A stretch of 64,000 bases of DNA from Pannonibacter carbonis (GCF_003012935.1 NZ_PUDR01000012.1:62001-126000); one strand, 5' to 3'; counted from the stretch's first letter, positions 29,066 through 37,772 are shown. Numbers and translations are program-made. The notes: generated by a model not told the origin, from the sequence alone.

Positions 29066-29749
29066 ATGACGGCCCGTACCCTGCTGATCGTCGATGACGA
29101 CAAGGACCTGCGCGAAGCACTCGTTGAGCAGTTGTCGCTCTATGACGAGTTTACCACGCTGCAGGCCGACACTGCCGCCGGAGGCATCGCCAAGGCAAAG
29201 TCCGAGCATGTCGACATGCTGCTGATGGACGTGGGGCTGCCAGACATCGACGGGCGCGAGGCAGTCAAGCTGTTGCGCAAGGCCGGGTTCAAGTCGCCGG
29301 TGATCATGCTGACGGGCCACGACACGGACAGCGACACGATCCTCGGCCTCGAGGCCGGCGCCAATGACTATGTTACCAAGCCGTTCAAGTTCGCGGTGCT
29401 GCTGGCCCGCGTGCGCGCCCATCTGCGCCAGCATGAACAGAGCGAGGATGCCGTCTTCGCCATCGGCCGCTTTTCCTTCCGCCCGGCGGCGAAGCTCATG
29501 CTCGACGAGCGTGGTTCCAAGGTGCGGCTGACGGAAAAAGAAACCTCGATCCTGAAGTATCTCTACCGGGCCGGTGAGAAGCCGGTGACCCGCGACGTGC
29601 TGCTGCACGAGGTCTGGGGCTACAACTCAGGTGTCACGACACACACGCTGGAGACCCACATTTACCGCCTCAGGCAGAAAATCGAGCGTGACCCCTCCAA
29701 TGCAGAGCTTCTGGTGACAGAAGCCGGTGGATACAAGCTTGTGCCCTGA
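29066..29749 (+). CDS. OmpR/PhoB-type response regulator
   Basis: A 227-residue two-component regulator. The receiver domain has the acidic pair VDDDKD at residues 9-14, phospho-acceptor Asp55 in LLMDVGLPD, and the TKPFKF switch lysine. The C-terminal winged helix (about residues 128-227) has EKETSILKYLYRAGEKPVTRDVLLHEVWGY and THTLETHIYRLRQKIE, the OmpR DNA-recognition pattern. No histidine kinase gene is next to it. The cNMP-binding gene follows after 26 bp, suggesting an operon. The start at 29066 was chosen by receiver similarity; the preceding frame is open to 28970. Confidence 0.92.
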   Translation: MTARTLLIVDDDKDLREALVEQLSLYDEFTTLQADTAAGGIAKAKSEHVDMLLMDVGLPDIDGREAVKLLRKAGFKSPVIMLTGHDTDSDTILGLEAGANDYVTKPFKFAVLLARVRAHLRQHEQSEDAVFAIGRFSFRPAAKLMLDERGSKVRLTEKETSILKYLYRAGEKPVTRDVLLHEVWGYNSGVTTHTLETHIYRLRQKIERDPSNAELLVTEAGGYKLVP

Positions 29750-29775
29750 GGGGTTTGCGGCTTAACACTTGAGCC

Positions 29776-30279
29776 ATGAGCCTTATTCAGGACATCGCGA
29801 TTCTGCGCCAGATCCCCATGTTGTCGGATTTCTCCGACGACCAGTTGCGCCTGCTTGCCTTCAGCGCCGAAGCGATGGACATGATCTCCGGTTCCTTCCT
29901 CTTTGACGAGGGCGAGCGGGCCGACAGCGGCATCGTCATTGCCAAGGGCAATGTCAGCCTGCAGGTGCGCGGGCCGCACGGCTTCAAGGAAGTCGAAAGT
30001 GTCGGCCCCGGCGTCTTGCTGGGGGAAACCGCGATGCTGGTGGAGACCCGCCGTCCGGCCCGGGCTGTCTGCATCGGGCCGGTGCGCGTCATCCGCATCC
30101 GCCGGGCGCTGTTCAAGCGCATGATCCAGGAATTCCCGGAACTCGCCCGCCGTTTGTTCGAGGTTCACGCCTCGCGGTTCCAGGCGACTGTCGCAGCGCT
30201 CACGCCGATCGGTGACAAGATGCAGGAACTGAGCGACATCGCTGATGCTGCGCCTTTGCGCGGCAGCCGGGACGACTGA
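29776..30279 (+). CDS. cyclic nucleotide-binding domain protein without DNA-binding domain
   Basis: A 167-residue protein formed mainly by one cNMP-binding beta-barrel: IPMLSDFSDDQLRLLAFSAEAM, then FDEGERADSGIVIAKGNVSL, and GPGVLLGETAMLVETRRPARAVC, matching the phosphate-binding cassette region of CRP-like folds (LLGETAML with Arg). No helix-turn-helix follows; the rest is a short helical C-terminus. It may act as a stand-alone sensor or partner of the upstream response regulator. Which nucleotide, if any, it binds is not known. Confidence 0.85.
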   Translation: MSLIQDIAILRQIPMLSDFSDDQLRLLAFSAEAMDMISGSFLFDEGERADSGIVIAKGNVSLQVRGPHGFKEVESVGPGVLLGETAMLVETRRPARAVCIGPVRVIRIRRALFKRMIQEFPELARRLFEVHASRFQATVAALTPIGDKMQELSDIADAAPLRGSRDD

Positions 30280-30306
30280 GCGCCCCGGTCTGTTGAGTTT
30301 CATATC

Positions 30307-31356
30307 TTATTGGTCGCCGTAGAGCGACTGCATCTGCGCCACCGGCAATATCCCGATCCTGGCCGTTCCACCAGAGAGCGTCAGTGTTGCATCAATGGCC
30401 GGCTTGCCCTCGTGCTCGGTCTTCTTGCCGAAACTGACCAACGCGCCCTGCAGGGCCTCCGGGAAGGGCGTTGCCGGCGGGAACAGCGGCGCGATCACCT
30501 GACCGGATTGCTCCGGCTCTATCGCGACTATCGGGAACTCGCCCGTCAAATAGCCGTCGCTCGGCAGCTTCAACGTGCCGGACGTGCTGAGCGACGCGTC
30601 GCCCGAGGCAAGTCGCAGTTGCGACAAGGAAATGGCCGGTACGCCGTCGGTGGCGGCAAACAGACCGAGCGGGATCGTCCCCGTCAGCAAGGGCGCGGCA
30701 CCTGACACCGTGCCGACCAGCGCGCCGTCCGTGCCCGGGTGCGCCGGATCGCCGGTCTTGAGCCCTGTGAACGAGAAGGCGATGTCAAGGTTTGCCGGCT
30801 GGTCCGGCGCCGGCCGCAGATGCAGCTCGGCGGTGGCCATCGTCACCTCGCCCTGGGCCGGATTGTCGGACGAAAAAAGGCGCGGCGTCTCGATGACCGC
30901 ATCAAGCTTGGTCAGTCCTTGCGTGTTGAAACGAACGCTCGAGCGGAGCGATCCCCATGTCGCCTCCTGGATGGGCGAATCACCGGCGCGGAAGGCGGCC
31001 ATCGGGCTGTCCGCCTCGATGATTACGTGCATCGGATTGTAGACCAGCGCGACAGCGCGCAAGGTCGCCACCGAGAAGAACCCGCCGAACGGGTCGCGCA
31101 GGACGAAATCCTTGCATCTCAGTTCGAAGCGAAAGGGAAAGCCGCCAAGCTCGCGCTCAAAACAGGCGAGTTCCGCGCCGTTTTGCGCGGCCAGTTCCAT
31201 GACCTTGCTGATCTCGGCATCAAGAAACCCGCGCGCCGTGTACCAGGCTGCACTCCACCCGCCAATGACCACTGCAACGGCCGTGGCGAGATAGGCGTAT
31301 TTCCGGTTGGTCCGCTTCGGCCGGGGCGTTGCGGCCAGGGTCTTCTCAGTGGTCAT
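30307..31356 (-). CDS. DUF2125 domain-containing protein
   Basis: A 349-residue protein of uncharacterised alphaproteobacterial family DUF2125. One N-terminal membrane segment (YAYLATAVAVVIGGWSAAW, about residues 20-38) is followed by a periplasmic region with GFPFRFELRCKDFVLRDPFGG, the recognisable core. The rest is beta-strand-rich, reminiscent of AsmA-like or lipid-handling proteins, but that is conjecture. It is encoded opposite to and just before the chaC-like gene. Confidence 0.82.
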   Translation of the reverse strand: MTTEKTLAATPRPKRTNRKYAYLATAVAVVIGGWSAAWYTARGFLDAEISKVMELAAQNGAELACFERELGGFPFRFELRCKDFVLRDPFGGFFSVATLRAVALVYNPMHVIIEADSPMAAFRAGDSPIQEATWGSLRSSVRFNTQGLTKLDAVIETPRLFSSDNPAQGEVTMATAELHLRPAPDQPANLDIAFSFTGLKTGDPAHPGTDGALVGTVSGAAPLLTGTIPLGLFAATDGVPAISLSQLRLASGDASLSTSGTLKLPSDGYLTGEFPIVAIEPEQSGQVIAPLFPPATPFPEALQGALVSFGKKTEHEGKPAIDATLTLSGGTARIGILPVAQMQSLYGDQ

Positions 31357-31449
31357 TCATGTCCTCGTCCGCGCGGGTCAGTTTCCTGCAGCGATTGCAA
31401 GTTTGCCGCGCCATTGCTATTGCCGGCATATCCGCCGAAGCAGAGTTTC

Positions 31450-31977
31450 ATGACCGATATGGGCGATTTGTGGGTGTTTGGCTACGGCTCCCTGATGTGG
31501 AAGCCGGGTTTCGAGTTCGAGGACAAGCGCCCTGCACTTTTGCACGGCGCGCATCGTTCGCTTTGCGTCTATTCCTGGGTGCACCGGGGTACGCAGGAAC
31601 GTCCGGGTCTGGTGTTCGGGCTTGATCGTGGCGGCGCCTGCCGGGGCATGGCGTTCCGCGTGAAGGCCGATCGGGCCGAGGCGACCATCGCTTACCTGCG
31701 CGAGCGTGAGCAGGTGACCATGGTCTATCTGGAAGCCCATCGCCGGATTGCCTTTGCCGATGGCAGCACGACGACGGCCGTGACCTATGTGGTCAGCCGC
31801 TCGCATCCGCAATATGCTGGCATGCTGCCGCTGGATCGCCAGCTGGAACTGGTGCGGGGGGCTGTCGGCCAGTCCGGAGCCAACCCCGAATATGTGCTGA
31901 ACACCGCAAGCCATCTCGGCGAGCTGGGTATCCACGACGCGCGCGTGACGTGGCTGGCGGACCGGCTCAAGGGCTGA
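31450..31977 (+). CDS. ChaC-type gamma-glutamylcyclotransferase
   Basis: A 175-residue enzyme expected to degrade glutathione to 5-oxoproline and Cys-Gly. The N-terminal GCT motif FGYGSLMW (residues 9-16), the GLDRGGACRGMAFRV segment and the EREQVTMVYLEAHRRI segment with the catalytic Glu type are typical of ChaC. Length is in the normal range of the short family members. The ATG at 31450 is chosen by similarity and by the absence of family signal upstream. Cytosolic. Confidence 0.88.
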   Translation: MTDMGDLWVFGYGSLMWKPGFEFEDKRPALLHGAHRSLCVYSWVHRGTQERPGLVFGLDRGGACRGMAFRVKADRAEATIAYLREREQVTMVYLEAHRRIAFADGSTTTAVTYVVSRSHPQYAGMLPLDRQLELVRGAVGQSGANPEYVLNTASHLGELGIHDARVTWLADRLKG

Positions 31978-31995
31978 CAGCCGCACCCAGGCGCC

Positions 31996-32757
31996 TCAAC
32001 GCGGGCTGATGTCCTTGAGAACCGGCGAGGGCGACGGTGCCCGCCGGGCCTCCTCGATCAGGCGGTCGGACGCCGTCTCGATGGTGTCGACGAGCTGACC
32101 GAAAAACACGTCAGCCGGCAAGCCTGCTTCAATCGGCGGCAGGAATTCCATGATGACGGTGCCGGGATAGATGAAGAAGCTCTGGCGCGGCCAGAACAGG
32201 CCGGCGTTCAGGGCCACCGGCAGAACGGGGCAATCCAGTTCGCGATAGAGATGCGAAATCCCGAACTTGTATCCGGGCTCTGCGCCGGCAGCGCGGCGGG
32301 TGCCTTCGGGAAAGATCAGGATCTGCCGGCCTTCGCTGACCGCTTCCTTTGCCGCTTCCATCATGGCCGCAAGAGCTGCAGCCCGCTTGCCCCGGTTGAT
32401 CGGGATCTGCTTCATCTTGGCAGTGTACCAGCCAAAGATCGGGATCCAGCGCAGCTCCCGCTTAAGGATGTAGGTGGGATCGGGAAAATACGGGATCAGG
32501 GCGAAGGTTTCCCACACCGACTGGTGCTTGGACGCAACGATGAAGCCGCCTTGCGGGATATTCTCAAGCCCCCGGACTTCAAACCTGACGCCGGCAATCC
32601 AGCGCAGGAAGAACAGGTTGGCCCTGGCCCAGAACGGCACGACTATCCAGGCCCAGCGGCGCGGCGTGAGAAAGACGAAAGGCGCAAACACGACCATCAT
32701 GATGAGCGTGCCCAGATAAAAGGCGATCTGGAAAAGCAGCGAGCGCAGGAACAGCAT
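31996..32757 (-). CDS. plsC: 1-acyl-sn-glycerol-3-phosphate acyltransferase family protein (PlsC-like)
   Basis: A 253-residue membrane acyltransferase, likely acylating lysophosphatidate to phosphatidate. Hydrophobic N-terminus (two segments, residues 5-30). Block I reads KHQSVWETFAL near residues 75-85, with the His in place but Glu where many family members have the Asp of HX4D. Block III is the FPEGTRRAAG motif near 148-157, and the CPVLPVALN segment is present. The gene runs 18 bp from the convergent chaC-like gene and close to ydcF on the same strand. Confidence 0.87.
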   Translation of the reverse strand: MLFLRSLLFQIAFYLGTLIMMVVFAPFVFLTPRRWAWIVVPFWARANLFFLRWIAGVRFEVRGLENIPQGGFIVASKHQSVWETFALIPYFPDPTYILKRELRWIPIFGWYTAKMKQIPINRGKRAAALAAMMEAAKEAVSEGRQILIFPEGTRRAAGAEPGYKFGISHLYRELDCPVLPVALNAGLFWPRQSFFIYPGTVIMEFLPPIEAGLPADVFFGQLVDTIETASDRLIEEARRAPSPSPVLKDISPR

Positions 32758-32826
32758 GGGTCTTGGAAGCCGGCCGATTGGAGGGACTGCGGTCCGGGCC
32801 GTTCTCGGGGGTGACGAAAGCGGAGA

Positions 32827-33561
32827 CTAGTCCCCGTCCGGCAGACCGATGGTGCTGACCCGGGCCCGGGCGAGGGTATACTTCACAAACTCCCGCAAGA
32901 GAAGGCGGATTGTCTGCGGCCGCAGATACCAGTCTTCCAACTGCAGTTCCTCGGCCACCACCGGATAGGCGACAAGCTGCAATTCCGGCATGGCGGCCGA
33001 TAGTTCCATGGTCGCTCGCGGCATGTGATAGGCGCTGGTGACCAGCATCAGCGAACTGAAGCCATGTTCCCTCGCCCACAGGGTGGTCTCGTTGGCGTTG
33101 CCGATGGTGTTCAACGCCTTGCGGTCAAGATCAACGCAGCAGGCAAACAGTTCCTTGTCCGTGGCGGTGCGGGCGCTGATCTGGCGCGCCGTGGTGCCGG
33201 GATAGACACCGGATATCAGCAGACGTTGCGCCCGCCGTTCGCCCAGTAGCGCCACGGCCTTTTCGATCCGCTCCTGTCCGCCGGTGAGGACGACAATGGC
33301 ATCAGCACGCGGATCCTGAGGCGGACGCATGCGCGAAACCTCTGCGGTAAAAGAGAGAAAGGCGACGATCAGCCAGATCCCGGCTGCACTCACAAGACAA
33401 CCTGCAATCCACCAGCGCTTCCGGAACCGGCGCGGGGTGTCCCCGTTTGCGCCAATACGCCGGGAAGACGCAGATCCCCCATGCCCTGTCCCGGCCACCG
33501 GGGCCTGCGGGAAGGACTGCGGATCGGCGTCTGGCCGCTGATCGTTGGTCACAAGCGTCAT
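32827..33561 (-). CDS. YdcF/ElyC family protein (DUF218)
   Basis: A 244-residue membrane-anchored protein. A helix near residues 49-71 (WWIAGCLVSAAGIWLIVAFLSF) is preceded by a Gly/Arg-rich cytosolic N-terminus. The DUF218 domain follows with ADAIVVLTGGQERIEKAVALL and the LISGVYPG and NANETTLWAREHG motifs. E. coli relatives (ElyC, SanA, YdcF) affect envelope integrity and lipid carrier use. It is adjacent to plsC and ftsEX, consistent with an envelope role, but the reaction is unknown. Confidence 0.86.
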   Translation of the reverse strand: MTLVTNDQRPDADPQSFPQAPVAGTGHGGSASSRRIGANGDTPRRFRKRWWIAGCLVSAAGIWLIVAFLSFTAEVSRMRPPQDPRADAIVVLTGGQERIEKAVALLGERRAQRLLISGVYPGTTARQISARTATDKELFACCVDLDRKALNTIGNANETTLWAREHGFSSLMLVTSAYHMPRATMELSAAMPELQLVAYPVVAEELQLEDWYLRPQTIRLLLREFVKYTLARARVSTIGLPDGD

Positions 33562-33610
33562 TCCTTGCAGATACTATCCGATTCGGCTGAATTTGGGGCG
33601 CTGCGCTTTG

Positions 33611-34834
33611 TCAGTCGATCCGGGCCAGCTGGGATTTTACTGCAAGACCCGAGGTGAGTGCAGTCAGCACTGCAACAAGAAATACAATCCCGATGACGCC
33701 AAGATAACCGGGCGTGCTGACCGCGACCGGGCCGAACAGCGCCGACATCTGGTCAGAGCCTGCAAGCCCCGCCGTTTGCCGGGTGAACATTTCCAGCAGC
33801 AGGAAGCAGAGACAGGCAAAGACTCCGCCGGCAATGCCGCCGCGCAGGCCGAGAACGAGAAAATGCCGCTGGAACTCGCGGGCGATGAAACTGTCCTCTG
33901 CGCCGACGAAATGCAGAACCGATACGACATCGCGGTTGCTGGCGACGGCAGCCCGGGTGGCAAAGACCACGCTAAGCACCATGGAAAACAGCACCAGTGC
34001 CAGAATGCCGAAGCCGCCGGCGACAACGGCCCCGGCCATGGCGGCGAGGCGCCTGGTCCAGACCGAGTGGTCATCAAGGCTGGCGCCGGTTACCTCCTGT
34101 TCGATGCGCTGCTTCAAACCAGGCAGGTCAAGCACTGAGGGATCATCCACCATCACCTGGACGAGGCGCGGCACGGGCAGGGTGTCGAGGTTCAGTCCGG
34201 ACCCCAGCCAGGGCTGCAGCAGGGCCTTGGTTTCGTCATCCGAGAGGGCGCGGACGGTGCCGACGCCCTGGAATCGCTGCGTGATGGTCACAGCACTGTC
34301 GATCTGGCGCAACATGTCGACGCCATCGGCAGGGCGGATCTGAATGGTCACCTCGCGGACAAGATCATTGCTCCAGTCCTGCGCCGCGTCCCACACCACC
34401 GACACCGAGCCAACCGTCAGGCACGCAAGAAAACTCATGATCGCCACCACCAGCGTCAGCGCGCGGCCGGCCACCGATTGCGGCGGAACAATGGGTGCGT
34501 TGGGGCGCAGGCGCTCCGCGCCGGAGGCATGTGCCGTCCGCTTCAGGCGCTGCGGCAGACGCGGTTTGGGAATGCTCATCCGCGCGGCAAGGTCACCGGC
34601 GGTCCGGGCCGCTCCGGCCATCTTGCCGGATCCTGCGGATTTGCCAGGCGATGCCGGTGTCCTGGTCGGGGCTTTCGGTTTCGACCTCACCGTCTTTCCG
34701 GAAGCCCGGTCACTGCCCAACTCGACAGCCGGCGCGCGCGCGGATGCGTTCTGGCTCTCAGGTCCAGTCTCCATCCCGTCGTCTGGTGGTCGCTTCGGGG
34801 TCTTCGGGGCCATGGGCTCTCGGTCCGCTTTCAC
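33611..34834 (-). CDS. ftsX: cell division protein FtsX with long N-terminal extension
   Basis: A protein of up to 407 residues that is the membrane subunit of FtsEX, which couples ATP hydrolysis to septal cell-wall hydrolase control. Four transmembrane helices: one at about residues 123-145, then three in the C-terminal part (AGAVVAGGFGILALVLFSMV, HFLVLGLRGGIAGGVFACL, and the last LGVIGIVFLVAVLTALTSGL). Before the first helix is an unusual ~120-residue region rich in Lys, Pro, Arg and Ala. The GTG at 34834 lies 5 bp after ftsE; an ATG at 34813 is a possible alternative. It forms a pair with ftsE. Confidence 0.9.
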   Translation of the reverse strand: MKADREPMAPKTPKRPPDDGMETGPESQNASARAPAVELGSDRASGKTVRSKPKAPTRTPASPGKSAGSGKMAGAARTAGDLAARMSIPKPRLPQRLKRTAHASGAERLRPNAPIVPPQSVAGRALTLVVAIMSFLACLTVGSVSVVWDAAQDWSNDLVREVTIQIRPADGVDMLRQIDSAVTITQRFQGVGTVRALSDDETKALLQPWLGSGLNLDTLPVPRLVQVMVDDPSVLDLPGLKQRIEQEVTGASLDDHSVWTRRLAAMAGAVVAGGFGILALVLFSMVLSVVFATRAAVASNRDVVSVLHFVGAEDSFIAREFQRHFLVLGLRGGIAGGVFACLCFLLLEMFTRQTAGLAGSDQMSALFGPVAVSTPGYLGVIGIVFLVAVLTALTSGLAVKSQLARID

Positions 34835-34839
34835 CGGCT

Positions 34840-35499
34840 TCAGTCAAACACGCTGAGGCGGCCGTCCGCCAGCACCATCCGCCGGGCCTCGACCTGTTCC
34901 AGCAAAGTGATGTCGTGGGTCGCAATCACCACCGAGGTCCCGAGCCGGTTCAGCTCGATGAACAGACGCAGCAGCCTCCGTGCCAGCGGCGGATCGACGT
35001 TGCCGGTCGGTTCATCCGCCAGCAACAGGTCCGGCCGGGTGATCAGGGCCCGCGCGATTGCGGCACGTTGCTTTTCTCCGCCCGACAGGACTGGTGGCAG
35101 CACGTGCATGCGCTCGCCAAGCCCGACCCATTTCAGCAGTTCGACCACGTCGGCCCGGTACTCGCTTTCGTCCTTGCCGAGCACCCGCAAGGGCAAGGCA
35201 ACGTTCTCATAGGTTGTCAGATGATCAAGCAGGCGGAAGTCCTGGAACACGACGCCAACCCGGCGGCGCAGTTCCGGCAGTTCCTTCTTGTTGATCGTGG
35301 CCATGTCGCGGTTGAAGACATGGATCAGCCCGCGCGTCGGGCGCAGCGACATGAAAAGAAGGCGGATCAGGCTGGTCTTGCCGGCCCCGGACGGGCCGGT
35401 GAGGAACTGGAACGATTGCCGCTCGATGTTGAAGGTGACATCGCGCAGGATTTCCGGTCCCATGCCGTATCGCAGCCCGACATTCTCGAAACGGATCAC
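34840..35499 (-). CDS. ftsE: cell division ATP-binding protein FtsE
   Basis: A 219-residue ABC ATPase partner of FtsX. Walker A GPSGAGKTSL near residues 36-45, Q-loop FQDFRLL, signature LSGGEKQR near 138-145, Walker B LLLADEPTGNVDP near 158-170 and the switch His in VVIATHDITLL. Starts at GTG 35499 with GGAGG six bases upstream. A perfect CtrA-type box lies 41 bp ahead of it. Confidence 0.95.
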   Translation of the reverse strand: MIRFENVGLRYGMGPEILRDVTFNIERQSFQFLTGPSGAGKTSLIRLLFMSLRPTRGLIHVFNRDMATINKKELPELRRRVGVVFQDFRLLDHLTTYENVALPLRVLGKDESEYRADVVELLKWVGLGERMHVLPPVLSGGEKQRAAIARALITRPDLLLADEPTGNVDPPLARRLLRLFIELNRLGTSVVIATHDITLLEQVEARRMVLADGRLSVFD

Positions 35500-35540
35500 G
35501 CAAAACCTCCGTGGACGGCGGTTACCCTACCCCCACCTTG

Positions 35541-35555
35541 TTAACGCTTCATTAA
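35541..35555. promoter_or_regulatory. perfect CtrA-type box (TTAA-N7-TTAA) upstream of ftsE
   Basis: TTAACGCTTCATTAA fits the full CtrA consensus and continues AAC. It lies in the divergent region between ftsE (start 35499) and the zinc-ribbon gene (start 35684), closer to ftsE. In Alphaproteobacteria CtrA controls several division genes. Assignment is by motif and position only. Confidence 0.7.
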
Positions 35556-35683
35556 ACATATGAATGTCCTCTTAACCAGACTGGGGATTTGCGCGCGACC
35601 TTTGATCCCCGCAAAACAACGCCGGACTGGTATCATCCGCGCCCGAAGCGGTGCACAGACCGTGGAGCGAGAGCAATCGTCCC

Positions 35684-36817
35684 ATGAAGATCACCTGTCC
35701 GGACTGCGATACCTCCTATGAAATCAAGGCGGAGCTGGTTGGCACCGAAGGGCGGAGCGTCAAATGCGCCCGCTGCGGCAACCGCTGGTTCATCAGTCCC
35801 CGCAAGGAAACCCTCGTCGAGGCCAAGCCCGCTGTAGATCCCAAAGCCGCCGCCGCCCGCGCAAAGGCGGATGCCAAGGCCGCCGAGGTCGCGAAGGCAT
35901 CGGATGAGGAGGATATCGACGAGGACGACTGGGGCCTTGACCCCAAGAAGGCCGAGAAGCCGAAGGATGATGACTGGGCCAGCGCCATGGACGAGGACGC
36001 TGAGGATCCCGATGCGTGGTCTGACCAGGAAAAGGAGACGGACGAACGCGCCAGGGCTGCAGCCCGTGCCAGGGAAGAGGCCGAGGCCGCAGCGATGGCT
36101 GAAGACGCCATCGAGGACGGAGACGATCCTTTCGCAGCCGACGCAGCATCAGAGGAAGACGGGCCGTCCGGCCGCTTCAACGGCTCTGGTGGACCCGGCT
36201 CTGAAAATGCTGCAGCGGAAAACGCGGACGATGACACGGACGACGGCAAACGTACCGTGGACATCGAGTCCCTCGCCAAGCGGAAGAAGATCAAGGTCAA
36301 CCCGAACAAAATGAAGAAGCGGCGCGACTGGTCGAAGCTCCGCCGCTATATCAATGCCCAGACACTGCGCCGCGCTGGTGGCCTGATGATCCTGCTTCTG
36401 TCGCTGGGGATCGGCGCCTGGCTGTTCCTCAACCGCACGGCGGTGGTGCGGCAGGCGCCGGATCTTGCCAGTCTTTTTGAGTTCATCGGATACAAGGTGA
36501 ACTTGCGCGGGCTCGAGTTCCGTGATTTGAGAACCTTCCGGGAAATTGAAGGGGGCGCTGCCGTCCTGGTGGTGGAGGGCACCATCCAGAACATCAGCAG
36601 CAGCCCTGTTGCCGTGCCCGCCGTGCGCCTTGCGCTGCGCGGTGAGGACCAGCAGGAGATTTACGCCTGGACCCTGGAGCCAAGGGCGATCGCGCTCGAG
36701 CCCCTGGCCAGCACCCGGTTTCGCACCCGGCTGGCGGATCCTCCGGAGACCGCAGCCGACATCCAGGTCCGGTTCATCGACCGGACCAGAAGACAGGCAA
36801 CGCTTCAGACCCAATGA
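35684..36817 (+). CDS. MJ0042-type zinc-ribbon and DUF3426 membrane protein
   Basis: A 377-residue protein. N-terminal zinc ribbon with CPDC at residues 4-7 and CARC about 20 residues later (MJ0042 type). Then about 170 residues of very acidic, Ala/Asp/Glu-rich low-complexity linker, a transmembrane helix GGLMILLLSLGIGAWLFLN near 239-257, and a C-terminal DUF3426 beta domain (VLVVEGTIQNISSSPVAVPAV). Function unknown; it is commonly next to cell division genes in Alphaproteobacteria. Its stop overlaps the hpt start by four bases, indicating coupling. Confidence 0.88.
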   Translation: MKITCPDCDTSYEIKAELVGTEGRSVKCARCGNRWFISPRKETLVEAKPAVDPKAAAARAKADAKAAEVAKASDEEDIDEDDWGLDPKKAEKPKDDDWASAMDEDAEDPDAWSDQEKETDERARAAARAREEAEAAAMAEDAIEDGDDPFAADAASEEDGPSGRFNGSGGPGSENAAAENADDDTDDGKRTVDIESLAKRKKIKVNPNKMKKRRDWSKLRRYINAQTLRRAGGLMILLLSLGIGAWLFLNRTAVVRQAPDLASLFEFIGYKVNLRGLEFRDLRTFREIEGGAAVLVVEGTIQNISSSPVAVPAVRLALRGEDQQEIYAWTLEPRAIALEPLASTRFRTRLADPPETAADIQVRFIDRTRRQATLQTQ

Positions 36818-37374
36818 CGCCACAGATCAACACCCTTTTCGACGAAGCGCAGATCGCGGACCGCGTCAGCACCCTGGCGCAGGAGATCGCGGCGGATGCG
36901 CCGCATCGCCTGCTCGTCGTCGCGGTCCTGAAGGGCAGCTTCATCTTTGCAGCCGACCTCGTGCGTGCCCTGCACCGCGTGGGGCAACAGCTCGAGATGG
37001 AGTTCATGCACCTGTCCAGCTATGGCGCGGGCACGACGAGCACTGAGCTCAAGGTGCTGCGTGATGTGGAAAGCGACGTCAGCGGACGCGACATCATCCT
37101 GGTCGACGATATTCTTGAATCCGGCCGCACGCTGTCCTTTGCCAAGGAACGGCTGCTGTCGCGGGGGGCCAGGTCGGTGAAGATTGCTGCCCTGCTCGAC
37201 AAGCCGGAGCACAGAAAGGCCACGATCGAAGCCGACTACGTTGGTTTCGTCTGTCCGGACAAGTTCGTTGTGGGATTCGGCATGGACATGGGCCACGCCT
37301 GGCGGCAGTTGCCCTATATCGGTTATGTGGTCGTGGACGATGTGCCACGGCCGGACAAGGCTACGGGAGGGTGA
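36814..37374 (+). CDS. hpt: hypoxanthine phosphoribosyltransferase
   Basis: A 186-residue type I phosphoribosyltransferase that salvages hypoxanthine (and probably guanine) to IMP/GMP using PRPP. Key motifs: VVAVLKGSFIFAADLVRAL, SSYGAGTTS loop near residue 68, the PRPP-binding IILVDDILESGRTL near 94-107, and the base-binding ADYVGFVCPDKFVVGFGMD. The start overlaps the upstream zinc-ribbon gene (ATGA) and cpdR follows after two bases, making a three-gene unit. Confidence 0.95.
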   Translation: MTPQINTLFDEAQIADRVSTLAQEIAADAPHRLLVVAVLKGSFIFAADLVRALHRVGQQLEMEFMHLSSYGAGTTSTELKVLRDVESDVSGRDIILVDDILESGRTLSFAKERLLSRGARSVKIAALLDKPEHRKATIEADYVGFVCPDKFVVGFGMDMGHAWRQLPYIGYVVVDDVPRPDKATGG

Positions 37375-37376
37375 GC

Positions 37377-37772
37377 ATGGCCCGCATTCTTCTGACCGAG
37401 GATGACGAAGCCGTCCGCACATTCGTGAAACGGGCACTTGAGCTCGACGGACACGAGGTTCAGGCGGCAGAAGATGGCGGCGAGGCACTTGAGGTGCTGA
37501 CCCGTGAAAATGGCCGTTTTGATCTCCTGCTCTCCGACATCAAGATGCCGGTGATGGATGGCATTGCCCTGGCGCTCGCCACGGCGCGCGACTGGCCGAG
37601 CCTGCCGATCCTGCTGATGACCGGCTTTGCCGACCAGCGAGAACGGGCCAATGGCCTAGATGCGCTGGTGCATGATGTCGTGACCAAACCGTTCTCGCTG
37701 GCCGATATCCGCCAGGCCGTCCGCGATGCCCTGACCGGCACCGTCCGTGAACCGAAGCGCCTGTCCGCCTGA
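37377..37772 (+). CDS. cpdR: CpdR-type single-domain response regulator
   Basis: A 131-residue protein consisting of a receiver domain alone: MARILLTEDDEAVRTFVKRA, phospho-acceptor Asp54 in LLLSDIKMPVMDG and the TKPFSLADI lysine motif. This matches CpdR, which in its dephosphorylated form primes ClpXP for degrading CtrA and other cell-cycle proteins. I chose the ATG at 37377, with GGGAGGG six bases before it, over the GTG at 37371. A strong terminator follows. The presence of CtrA-type boxes elsewhere in the window fits this regulatory network. Confidence 0.85.
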   Translation: MARILLTEDDEAVRTFVKRALELDGHEVQAAEDGGEALEVLTRENGRFDLLLSDIKMPVMDGIALALATARDWPSLPILLMTGFADQRERANGLDALVHDVVTKPFSLADIRQAVRDALTGTVREPKRLSA

